Below are positions 1-5,468 of a DNA stretch of 5,468 nt, one piece after another. Numbering within the stretch: the stretch's first letter is position 1; every line of letters begins with the position of its first letter. Under the pieces are notes generated by a model. The model saw only the letters and a program-made list of their open reading frames with translations, was not told where the DNA came from and made no database searches. Source of the stretch: Chloroflexota bacterium (GTDB taxonomy: Bacteria > Chloroflexota > Limnocylindria > QHBO01); contig VBGQ01000054.1 of assembly GCA_005882055.1 (NCBI GenBank), forward strand, positions 1-5,468, read 5' to 3'. The translations under genes were made by a program, and so were the position numbers.

Positions 1-1755
1 GACAACTCGGCGACGCTCGAGAACCTGCGCCTGTGGGACTACCGCCCGCTGCTCGACACGCTCGGCCAGCAGCAGCAGGTCTACCAGTACTACGCCTTCC
101 GGGACGTGGACATCGACCGCTACCTGATCAGCGGCAAGGAGCGCCAGATCATGCTGGCAGGCCGCGAGCTGGACACGGACAAGCTGGTGAGCGCGGCGCA
201 GACCTGGACCAACGAGCACCTGGTCTACACCCACGGCTACGGAATCACGGCGGTCCCCGTCAACGCGGTCACCACCGAAGGGGCGCCGGACTACCTGGTC
301 GGCGGCATCAACCAGTCCTCTGAGCTACCGGTTGGCCAGCCGCGGATCTACTTCGGCGAGGGCTCGAGCACCTACGTCATCGTCGGCACCCAGACCAGCG
401 AGTTCGACTACCCCGTCGGCGGCAACCCGCCCGCCACCACCAGCTGGAAGGGATCGACCGCCGTCGGCATCGGTGGCTTCTTCAACCGCCTGCTCTTCGC
501 CCTGCGATTCGGCGACCTGAACCTGCTGATCAGCAACCAGCTGACCGATTCCTCGCAGATCCTCTTCCGCCGCTCCCTGGAGGAGCGCGTGAAGGCGATC
601 GCGCCGTTCCTCACCTATGACCGCGACCCGTACCTGGTCAGCGCCGAGGGCCGGCTGCTGTGGATCTGGGACGCGTACACGACCTCCGACCGCTACCCGG
701 ATGCGCAGCCGCTGGCTGGCGACCTGTTCACCGGCATGAACTACGTGCGCAACAGCGTCAAGGTCGTGATCGACGCCTACGACGGATCGGTACGGTTCTA
801 CATCGCCGATCCCAAGGACCCCATCATCAATGCCTGGGCGCGCATCTTCCCCCAGCTCTTCCAGCCGCTCTCGGCGATGAGCGCAGACCTGACGGCCCAT
901 CTCCGCTACCCGGAGGACCTGTTCACCGCGCAGAACGAGCAGTACCTGCTCTACCACGTGGCGGCTGACACCAACGGCGCCGACACGCTGTACGGGCAGA
1001 ACGACCGGTGGGCATTCGCCTCCCAGCAGACCGATGTCAACGGAGACTCGTCGGTCGTCGAGCCGTACTACGTGATCATGAAGCTGCCCGGAGAGAGCAA
1101 GCCGGAGTTCGCCCTGATCCAGCCGCTGGTCCTCGCCAACCGCCCGAACATGACCGCCTGGGTGGCGGCACGCATGGATCCGGGCGTCTACGGGCAGCGC
1201 ATCGCCTACCGCTTCCCGACCGAGAGCACGACCAACGGACCAACCCAGATCCAATCGCGGATCAACCAGGACAGCACCATCTCGGCGCAGTTCACCCTCT
1301 GGTCGCAGGCCGGCTCGAGCGTCGTACGTGGCAACCTGCTGGTCCTGCCGATGGGCGACTCGATCCTGTACGTCGAGCCGATCTTCCTGCGTTCGACCGC
1401 GTCGGCGTTCCCGGAGTTCAAACGGGTGATCCTCGCGTCCCAGACGCGCATCGCGTTCGCCGATACCGTCGACCAGGCGCTCTCGCAGATCCTGGGCGAG
1501 ACGAGCGCCCCGCCGCCCGAAGGAGGAGGAGGCGGAGGAGGCGGCGGCGGGGGTCTGCCCTCCAACGCACCGGACCTGGTGGCGCGCGCCCAGCAGCTCT
1601 ACGCCGACGCGCAGGCTGCGTTGAAGGCCGGCGACCTTGGAACCTACCAGGCCAAGATCAACGAGCTGGCGACGGTGATCGAGGCGCTTCAGAAGCTGGT
1701 GGGGACGCCGGCGCCATCACCCAGCGGCTCCGCGCAGCCCAGCGCCTCCCCGTAG
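1..1755 (+). CDS. UPF0182 family membrane protein, C-terminal part (5' end outside window)
   Basis: The reading frame is open from base 1 and ends at TAG 1753-1755, giving 584 residues. The first visible residues (DNSATLENLRLWDYRPLLDT) match the internal 'N-T-x-N-x-R-x-W-D-x-R-P-L-L' segment of UPF0182/COG1615, so the gene starts upstream. Family members are usually 900-1000 residues, with several N-terminal membrane helices and a large extracytoplasmic domain; only the latter is visible. Family-like blocks include YFGEGSSTYVIVGT (about residue 117), WIWDAYTTSDRYP (222), FTGMNYVRNSVKVVIDAYDG (243), LRYPEDLFTAQ (301), LPGESKPEF (362), NMTAWVAARMDP (about 383) and RGNLLVLP..SILYVEP (443). A run of 11 glycines (508-518) leads into an amphipathic C-terminal helix (525-567) and a Pro/Ser/Ala tail (569-584). 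No membrane segment is visible in this part. The biochemical function of the family is unknown. An ATG at 106 is internal, not the true start. Confidence 0.93.
   Translation, partial: DNSATLENLRLWDYRPLLDTLGQQQQVYQYYAFRDVDIDRYLISGKERQIMLAGRELDTDKLVSAAQTWTNEHLVYTHGYGITAVPVNAVTTEGAPDYLVGGINQSSELPVGQPRIYFGEGSSTYVIVGTQTSEFDYPVGGNPPATTSWKGSTAVGIGGFFNRLLFALRFGDLNLLISNQLTDSSQILFRRSLEERVKAIAPFLTYDRDPYLVSAEGRLLWIWDAYTTSDRYPDAQPLAGDLFTGMNYVRNSVKVVIDAYDGSVRFYIADPKDPIINAWARIFPQLFQPLSAMSADLTAHLRYPEDLFTAQNEQYLLYHVAADTNGADTLYGQNDRWAFASQQTDVNGDSSVVEPYYVIMKLPGESKPEFALIQPLVLANRPNMTAWVAARMDPGVYGQRIAYRFPTESTTNGPTQIQSRINQDSTISAQFTLWSQAGSSVVRGNLLVLPMGDSILYVEPIFLRSTASAFPEFKRVILASQTRIAFADTVDQALSQILGETSAPPPEGGGGGGGGGGGLPSNAPDLVARAQQLYADAQAALKAGDLGTYQAKINELATVIEALQKLVGTPAPSPSGSAQPSASP
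1522..1554 (+). repeat. GGN-repeat tract encoding an 11-glycine linker
   Basis: Eleven consecutive glycine codons (GGA, GGC, GGG and GGT mixed) form a low-complexity tract inside the UPF0182 gene. It separates the conserved folded domain from the C-terminal helix, where the family usually has a variable low-complexity linker. The codons are mixed, so the tract is not a pure trinucleotide microsatellite, but its repetitiveness could allow length changes in multiples of three. Confidence 0.85.
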
Positions 1756-1758
1756 GGA

Positions 1759-3069
1759 GTGAGCGGGCTCGAGATCCTGGTCCTGGGCGGCGGCGGGCGC
1801 GAGCACGCCCTCGCCTGGCGGCTCTCCCGCGACGAGCGCGTGGCCCGGGTGCGCATCGCGCCGGGGAATGGGGGCACGCCGGCGGTCGCAGAGACGGTGG
1901 CCGATCTCGATCCCCTGGACCCGTCCGCGGTTGCGCGACACGCCTCGCGCGAGCGATACGACGTGGTCGTCGTCGGTCCGGAGGCGCCCCTCGCCGCCGG
2001 CGTCTCCGACGCGCTCGACCAGGCGGGCATCAACGTCTTCGGACCAACGCGCGAGGCGGCGCGCCTCGAGTCGTCGAAGGCCTATGCCAAGCGCCAGATG
2101 CGGCGAGCCGGCGTGCCGACCGCGCAGGCGCGCGCCTTCACCGACCTCGACGCCGCGATCGCCCACGCGACCGCGGAGGACGCCGCGGGCCGGCGCCTGG
2201 TGGTCAAGGCCGACGGGCTCGCCGGGGGCAAGGGCGTCGCTGTGCCCGATTCCCTCGACGCGACCCACGAAGCCATCCGCTCCCTGATGGCGGGGCCTGA
2301 TGGTGGGCAGATCCTGCTCGAGGAACGGCTCACCGGCCGCGAAGTCTCTGCGTTCGCCCTGGTGAGCGGCCCGATGGTTGTGCCCCTGGCGGCGGCCTGC
2401 GACTACAAGCGGCTGGGGGATGGCGACCTCGGGCCGAACACCGGCGGGATGGGCGCCTACGCCCCGGTGCCGTGGTTCGGTGCAGAGGCGCTCGACGCGG
2501 TGACCGCCAGCGTCTTCGAGCCGGTCGCCTGGCTCATGGCACGCGACGCCGTTGGCTATCGCGGCGTGCTCTACGCGGGGCTGATCCTGACCGAGGACCA
2601 GGGACCGATGGTGCTCGAGTTCAATGCTCGCTTCGGGGACCCGGAGGCCCAGGTCGTGCTGCCGATGCTCGAGGGCGATCTCGCCGCTGCCCTGCTCGGG
2701 GTTGCGACCGGCGATCGCGGTGCTATGGAGGGCTCGCTCGGGACTCGCCGGGGTACCGCGGTGGGCGTGGTCGTCGCATCCGAGGGCTACCCGGACGCGC
2801 CGGTCACGGCCCGCTCGCTGGACGGTGCGGAGCCGTCGTCATCGGCCGACGACGGCGAGCTGCTCGTCTTCCATGCGGCCACACAGCGGACCCCCAGCGG
2901 CTACGAGACGAGCGGAGGGCGGGTCGTCACCTTCGTGGGCCGTGGGAGCGACTTGGTGGCTGCGCGGGAGGCGGCATATCGGGGGGTCGCGGCCTGCGAG
3001 CTGGTCGGCGGCCAATATCGGTCGGACATCGCCGAGCGCGAGCTGGCGGACCAGTCCGAATCGGTCTAA
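1759..3069 (+). CDS. purD: Phosphoribosylamine-glycine ligase (GAR synthetase)
   Basis: PurD joins 5-phosphoribosylamine and glycine using ATP to give glycinamide ribonucleotide, the second step of de novo purine synthesis, in the cytosol. The 436 residues are close to the usual 420-430. Visible landmarks, in order: the N-terminal GGGGREHA loop (10-17), VVGPEAPLA (71-79), GPT..AARLE.SK (95-107), the ATP-grasp lysine and glycine-rich loop VVKADGLAGGKGV (148-160), PNTGGMGAY (226-234), and the signature EFNARFGDPEAQ (287-298) with metal-binding Glu287 and Asn289. A C-terminal domain follows (about 330-430), with LLVFHAAT and SGGRVVTFVG. The GTG start lies 3 bp after the UPF0182 stop. The only purine-rich stretch (AGGGAG, 1754-1759) runs into the start codon, so translation is probably coupled to the upstream gene. 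A slightly later non-ATG start cannot be excluded. The TAA stop overlaps the stop of the convergent DUF1003 gene. Confidence 0.97.
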   Translation: MSGLEILVLGGGGREHALAWRLSRDERVARVRIAPGNGGTPAVAETVADLDPLDPSAVARHASRERYDVVVVGPEAPLAAGVSDALDQAGINVFGPTREAARLESSKAYAKRQMRRAGVPTAQARAFTDLDAAIAHATAEDAAGRRLVVKADGLAGGKGVAVPDSLDATHEAIRSLMAGPDGGQILLEERLTGREVSAFALVSGPMVVPLAAACDYKRLGDGDLGPNTGGMGAYAPVPWFGAEALDAVTASVFEPVAWLMARDAVGYRGVLYAGLILTEDQGPMVLEFNARFGDPEAQVVLPMLEGDLAAALLGVATGDRGAMEGSLGTRRGTAVGVVVASEGYPDAPVTARSLDGAEPSSSADDGELLVFHAATQRTPSGYETSGGRVVTFVGRGSDLVAAREAAYRGVAACELVGGQYRSDIAERELADQSESV

Positions 3070-3539
3070 GAAGCCGGAGGCGTCAGGCCGGACACGATCC
3101 GCTGCTCGAGCTGCAGGATCCGCTCCTCGAGCGCCTGCACGTGCTGCAGGATCTCGCGATTGCCGCGCAGCAGGTCCACGTTCTGCTTCTCCTCTACGTC
3201 CGCCTCCTTGGCGGCGTGCTCCAGGGTCAGGCGGTCGCGCTGCGCGGACCGATTGCCCGCCAACAGGATCAGGGGCGCGGCATACGCGGCCTGGGTGGAG
3301 AAGGCGAGGTTCAGCAGGATGAACGGGTACGGGTCGTAGTGGAAGAGCAGGTAGACGTTCCCGCTGATCCAGAGAATGACGATGACTGTCTGCAGGATGA
3401 TGAAGCGCCAGCTGCCCATGAAGCTGGTGACGACATCGGCGATCCTGGCGCCCATGGGCGCCTCGTCGTACATGACCTTGTTGACCGGGTGATGGCTCGG
3501 CGGCCGACTTGACCGGGGCCGATGGCCAGGCTGGCTCAC
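3066..3539 (-). CDS. DUF1003 family small membrane protein
   Basis: The protein is 157 residues from a GTG start at 3539 to a TAG at 3068-3066. It matches the DUF1003/COG4420 pattern: HHPVN (16-20), GARIAD (30-35), F.GSW.FI (40-47), then DPYPFILLNLAFS (69-81) and NR.AQRDRL (96-104). Two hydrophobic segments (about 46-66 and 72-94) are probable membrane helices. They are followed by a charged helix and a C-terminal coiled coil (about 105-149) with repeated LE[EQ]RI heptads. The GTG was chosen because GAGGAGGAG sits 7 bases upstream. An in-frame ATG at 3602 would add 21 Arg/Pro-rich residues, lacks comparable Shine-Dalgarno support, and lies outside the conserved domain. The family's function is unknown. 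The gene is antisense to its purine neighbours, convergent with purD and divergent from purE, so it is an independent unit rather than a purine operon member. Confidence 0.9.
   Translation of the reverse strand: MSQPGHRPRSSRPPSHHPVNKVMYDEAPMGARIADVVTSFMGSWRFIILQTVIVILWISGNVYLLFHYDPYPFILLNLAFSTQAAYAAPLILLAGNRSAQRDRLTLEHAAKEADVEEKQNVDLLRGNREILQHVQALEERILQLEQRIVSGLTPPAS
3096..3132 (-). repeat. 21-bp-period direct repeat encoding coiled-coil heptads
   Basis: Two 16-bp copies lie at 3096-3111 and 3117-3132 (plus strand GATCCGCT[G/C]CTCGAGC) and differ at one base. Their 21-bp offset is exactly seven codons. On the coding (minus) strand they encode LEERI and LEQRI, successive heptads of the DUF1003 C-terminal coiled coil. 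A further CTGCAGGATC match occurs at 3111-3120 and 3144-3153. The DNA identity is stronger than the protein pattern alone requires, suggesting tandem heptad duplication. Confidence 0.75.
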
Positions 3540-3546
3540 GGCGCGA

Positions 3547-3555
3547 CTCCTCCTC
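3547..3555 (-). promoter_or_regulatory. Strong ribosome binding site deciding the DUF1003 start
   Basis: On the minus strand GAGGAGGAG lies 7 bases before the GTG at 3539. It contains AGGAGG, a near-perfect anti-16S match at standard spacing. This supports the GTG start over the longer ATG start at 3602, and contrasts with purE on the other side, which has no such site. Confidence 0.8.
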
Positions 3556-3600
3556 GTTGGCGGCCGAGCTCGCTGGGCGTGCGGGGGCCGATTCGGCGCC

Positions 3601-3606
3601 ATCCTA
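3601..3606 (-). promoter_or_regulatory. Candidate -10 element for the DUF1003 gene
   Basis: On the minus strand the hexamer reads TAGGAT, fitting the TAnnnT core of a sigma-70-type -10 box. It would place a transcription start roughly 60 bases before the GTG, leaving room for the strong ribosome binding site. No good -35 box is visible about 17 bases upstream (AAGCCC), so this is a weak call based on one short motif in the divergent intergenic region. Confidence 0.25.
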
Positions 3607-3632
3607 GGCTTAGGCGGCTGGCCGGGCTTGGC

Positions 3633-3638
3633 TATCCT
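3633..3638 (+). promoter_or_regulatory. Candidate -10 element for a leaderless purE-purB transcript
   Basis: TATCCT fits the TAnnnT core of a -10 box and ends 8 bases before the A of the purE ATG (3647), so transcription would begin at or next to the start codon. There is no Shine-Dalgarno sequence between it and the ATG. The -35 region at 3610-3615 (TTAGGC) matches the consensus poorly. This arrangement is typical of leaderless genes in high-GC bacteria, but no transcript data are available here. Confidence 0.45.
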
Positions 3639-3646
3639 TACCGCGC

Positions 3647-4168
3647 ATGACCCCCGCTCCGAAGGTCGCGGTCGTCTGCGGCTCTCGATCCGACCTCCCC
3701 ACCCTGAGTGGCTGCTTCGGCGTGCTCGATTCGTACGGCGTGGCGTGGGAGGCCAGCGTAATCAGCGCGCATCGCCAACCTGAGGCGCTCGCGCGCTACG
3801 TGGGCGAAGCAGAGCGTGCGGGCGTGAGTATCTTCATCGCAGCGGCCGGCCTCGCGGCCCACCTGCCCGGCGTGATGGCCAGTCTCACCAGCCGGCCGGT
3901 GATCGGGGTACCGCTCGACGGCGGTGCGCTGGGCGGCGCAGATGCCCTCTACTCGGTGGTGCAGATGCCTCCGGGCGTCCCGGTGGCGGCGGTCGCCATC
4001 GGTTCCGCGGGCGCGAAGAACGCTGGGCACCTGGCTGCCCGGATCCTGGCGCTCGCCGACCCGGCGATCGCCGCGCGTGTCGACGGATTCCGGACCGAGC
4101 AGGCGACCCGGGCAGAGGCCCGCATCGATCCACGCGCAGATCCGGCGAGCCAGGGCTCGGGGAGCTGA
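3647..4168 (+). CDS. purE: N5-carboxyaminoimidazole ribonucleotide mutase (class I PurE)
   Basis: PurE moves the carboxyl group of N5-CAIR to C4 to give CAIR in purine synthesis. The 173 residues are close to the family norm. Family landmarks: VAVVCGSRSDLPT (7-19) with Ser13 and Asp16, SAHRQPE (40-46) with His42-Arg43, AAAGLAAHLPG (65-75) with His72, PVIGVP (84-89), ALYSVVQMPPGVPV (100-113) and IGSAGAKNA (118-126). By alignment from memory these correspond to Ser16, Asp19, His45, Arg46 and His75 of E. coli PurE. 'SAHR' rather than 'AHK' indicates class I, which normally needs PurK; purK is not in this window. The last 25 or so residues, after DGFRTEQ, form a polar, low-complexity tail. The ATG at 3647 is the only possible start: going upstream, the frame meets TAG at 3611-3613 with no ATG, GTG or TTG between. 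It lacks a ribosome binding site, suggesting a leaderless mRNA. purB follows after 10 bp. Confidence 0.95.
   Translation: MTPAPKVAVVCGSRSDLPTLSGCFGVLDSYGVAWEASVISAHRQPEALARYVGEAERAGVSIFIAAAGLAAHLPGVMASLTSRPVIGVPLDGGALGGADALYSVVQMPPGVPVAAVAIGSAGAKNAGHLAARILALADPAIAARVDGFRTEQATRAEARIDPRADPASQGSGS
4159..4164 (+). promoter_or_regulatory. Possible distant ribosome binding site for purB
   Basis: GGGGAG inside the end of purE is the only Shine-Dalgarno-like stretch before the purB ATG. Its spacing of 14 bases is longer than ideal, so coupling to purE termination (stop at 4166-4168) may matter as much as this site. Confidence 0.35.
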
Positions 4169-4178
4169 CGATCGCCCG

Positions 4179-5468
4179 ATGATCGATCGCTACGCATTGC
4201 CGGAGATGCGCGAGGTCTTCAGTGAGCGACGCAAGCTCGAGCTGTGGTTGCGCATCGAGCTGCTGGCGACCGAGGCGCTGAACGCGGCGGGCATCGTCCC
4301 CGACGGCGATTGGGAGCGGATCAAGACCTCCCTGGGGAGTGCGGACGTGGATCCCGCGCGCGCGCATGAGATCGAGCGCGAGAGCCAGCATGACGTCATC
4401 GCCTTCCTGCGCTCGGTAACCGAGCGGCTGGGGCCGGAGGGGCGCTGGCTGCACTTTGGGCTCACCAGCTCCGACGTCCTGGACACCGCTACCGCGGTTC
4501 AGCTGCGCGACGGGACGGCGGTGGTGGTCACCGAGCTCGCGCGATTGATCGAGATCGTCGGCCGGCTGGCGCTGCAGTACCGATCGGCGCCGATGGTCGG
4601 GCGCAGCCACGGCATGCACGCCGAGCCGATCACGTTTGGATTCAAGGCCGCGGGCTGGTACGCGGAGCTGCGGCGCGATGTGGAGCGGCTGTCTCGAGCC
4701 GCCGACGTCATCGCCGTGGGCAAGGTCTCAGGGGCGGTGGGCACCCATGCCAACGTCTCCGCGCAGGTCGAGGCCGCGGTCATGCAGGGGCTGGGGCTCA
4801 GCGCCGATCCTGCCGCGACGCAGGTCGTCAGCCGCGATCGCCACGCCGAGCTGGTCTGCGTCCTGGCGATCCTGGGCGGGACCCTGGAGCGCGTGGCGAC
4901 CGAGGTCCGGCACCTGCAGCGCAGCGAGGTGAGCGAGGCCTTCGAACCGTTCGCGGCGGGCCAGCAGGGATCCTCGGCGATGCCGCACAAGCGCAACCCG
5001 GTGCTCGCCGAGCGGGTCACCGGCATGGCCCGCCTGTTGCGCGCGGATGCCCTCGTGGCGCTTGAGGACATTGCGCTCTGGCATGAGCGGGACATCAGCC
5101 ACAGCTCCGCCGAGCGGTTCATCTTCGAGCGCGCGTTGGGTGTCGCGGCCTATGCCACGCGAACCTTGGGCGACGTGCTCGATGGCCTCGAGGTCGACGC
5201 CGAGCGGATGCTGGCCAACCTCGACCTGAGCGGCGGCATGATCTACTCAGAGGCGCTGCTGCTGGCCATGGTCGAGCGCGGTGCGGACCGACAGGCGGCC
5301 TACCGCCTCATCCAGCGCGCGGCGATCGCCGCTCGCGACGGTGAACCGACCTTCCGCGACGCGCTGCTCGCCGATCCGGGGGTCGGCGAGTGGCTTACGC
5401 CGGACGAGATCGGGCAGGCCATGGACCTCGAGCATCACCTGGCGGGCATCGGCGCCACGTATCGCGCC
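4179..5468 (+). CDS. purB: Adenylosuccinate lyase, 3' end cut by window edge
   Basis: PurB eliminates fumarate from SAICAR (giving AICAR) and from adenylosuccinate (giving AMP). It acts as a homotetramer of the fumarase/aspartase superfamily. The frame gives 430 residues with no stop. The Bacillus-type enzyme has about 430, so probably only a few C-terminal residues are missing. The start MIDRYALPEM matches the family N-terminus (MIERY.RPEM), and no in-frame start lies between it and the end of purE. Motifs: ESQHDVIAF with His71, HFGLTSSD (92-99) with His92, GRSHGMHAEP (141-150) with His144, SGAVGTHANV (about 184-193), the superfamily signature GSSAMPHKRNP (264-274) with mobile-loop Ser265/Ser266, and WHERDISHSSAER (about 303-315). 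His71, His92 and His144 line up with His68, His89 and His141 of the B. subtilis enzyme, so it looks catalytically intact. The 10-bp gap after purE and the pathway link indicate one operon. Confidence 0.96.
   Translation, partial: MIDRYALPEMREVFSERRKLELWLRIELLATEALNAAGIVPDGDWERIKTSLGSADVDPARAHEIERESQHDVIAFLRSVTERLGPEGRWLHFGLTSSDVLDTATAVQLRDGTAVVVTELARLIEIVGRLALQYRSAPMVGRSHGMHAEPITFGFKAAGWYAELRRDVERLSRAADVIAVGKVSGAVGTHANVSAQVEAAVMQGLGLSADPAATQVVSRDRHAELVCVLAILGGTLERVATEVRHLQRSEVSEAFEPFAAGQQGSSAMPHKRNPVLAERVTGMARLLRADALVALEDIALWHERDISHSSAERFIFERALGVAAYATRTLGDVLDGLEVDAERMLANLDLSGGMIYSEALLLAMVERGADRQAAYRLIQRAAIAARDGEPTFRDALLADPGVGEWLTPDEIGQAMDLEHHLAGIGATYRA

Noticed and set aside
325..1254. Minus-strand 309-codon open frame opposite the UPF0182 gene
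   Set aside because: The composition follows the complement of conserved UPF0182 codons, there are no domain motifs, and the sense strand is clearly coding.
1008..2300. Long plus-strand open frame of 430 codons spanning the UPF0182-purD junction
   Set aside because: It is Arg/Gly/Pro-rich with no recognisable family, and it lies in another frame over two genes with clear homology. This is a GC-rich shadow.
3060..3115. Possible bidirectional terminator between purD and the DUF1003 gene
   Set aside because: Only short self-complementary words (CCGG, GCTCGAGC) are present. There is no stable stem with a flanking T-tract, and the region is coding for DUF1003.
2472..3512. Plus-strand 346-codon open frame crossing the end of purD and running antisense to the DUF1003 gene
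   Set aside because: It is off-frame to purD and complementary to the recognisable DUF1003 membrane protein. The protein is low-complexity and looks like no known family.
3603..3633. CCTAGG palindrome, TAGGC direct repeat and several GGCT words in the divergent intergenic region as a possible operator
   Set aside because: The words are short and irregularly spaced, match no operator I recognise, and include no PurR-like box. They are expected by chance in GC-rich DNA.
3885..5438. Several minus-strand open frames opposite purE and purB (for example 3885-4619, 4499-5122 and 4728-5102)
   Set aside because: They are shadows of strongly conserved PurE and PurB coding sequence, a usual effect of high GC with few stop codons on the opposite strand.

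Overview
This is a GC-rich, gene-dense chromosomal segment. Its content is housekeeping: three genes of de novo purine biosynthesis (purD, purE, purB) and two membrane-protein families of unknown function (UPF0182 and DUF1003). I see no mobile elements, RNA genes, CRISPR arrays or phage genes. The combination of a UPF0182 protein, a thermophile/Chloroflexota-like PurE loop, strong G/C third-position bias and an apparently leaderless purE mRNA suggests a high-GC Chloroflexota-type bacterium (for example a soil or freshwater uncultured lineage) or, less likely, an actinobacterium. This assignment is an inference from family resemblance, not a search result.

Layout. Positions 1-1755 (+) hold the C-terminal part of a large UPF0182 membrane protein, whose N-terminal membrane domain lies off the left edge. 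Three bases after its stop, purD (1759-3069, +) begins with GTG, so the two are probably co-transcribed and translationally coupled. Next comes a small DUF1003 membrane protein on the opposite strand (3066-3539, -). Its stop codon overlaps the purD stop tail-to-tail by 4 bp, leaving no room for an intergenic terminator. A 107-bp divergent intergenic region (3540-3646) separates it from purE (3647-4168, +) and holds candidate promoter elements for both directions. purB (4179-5468, +) follows purE after 10 bp. It runs open off the right edge but is nearly complete.

How the genes work together. PurD makes GAR early in the pathway. PurE converts N5-CAIR to CAIR. PurB acts twice, splitting SAICAR to AICAR and adenylosuccinate to AMP. 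The two purine blocks are not one operon here: purD appears to ride on the UPF0182 transcript, while purE-purB has its own promoter. purK, the usual partner of a class I PurE, is not in the window.

I found no convincing novel system. The points worth a second look are small: the leaderless-type purE start, the antisense DUF1003 gene with overlapping stops, a 21-bp DNA repeat encoding coiled-coil heptads, UPF0182-purD coupling, and unusual residues in the conserved PurE glycine loop.
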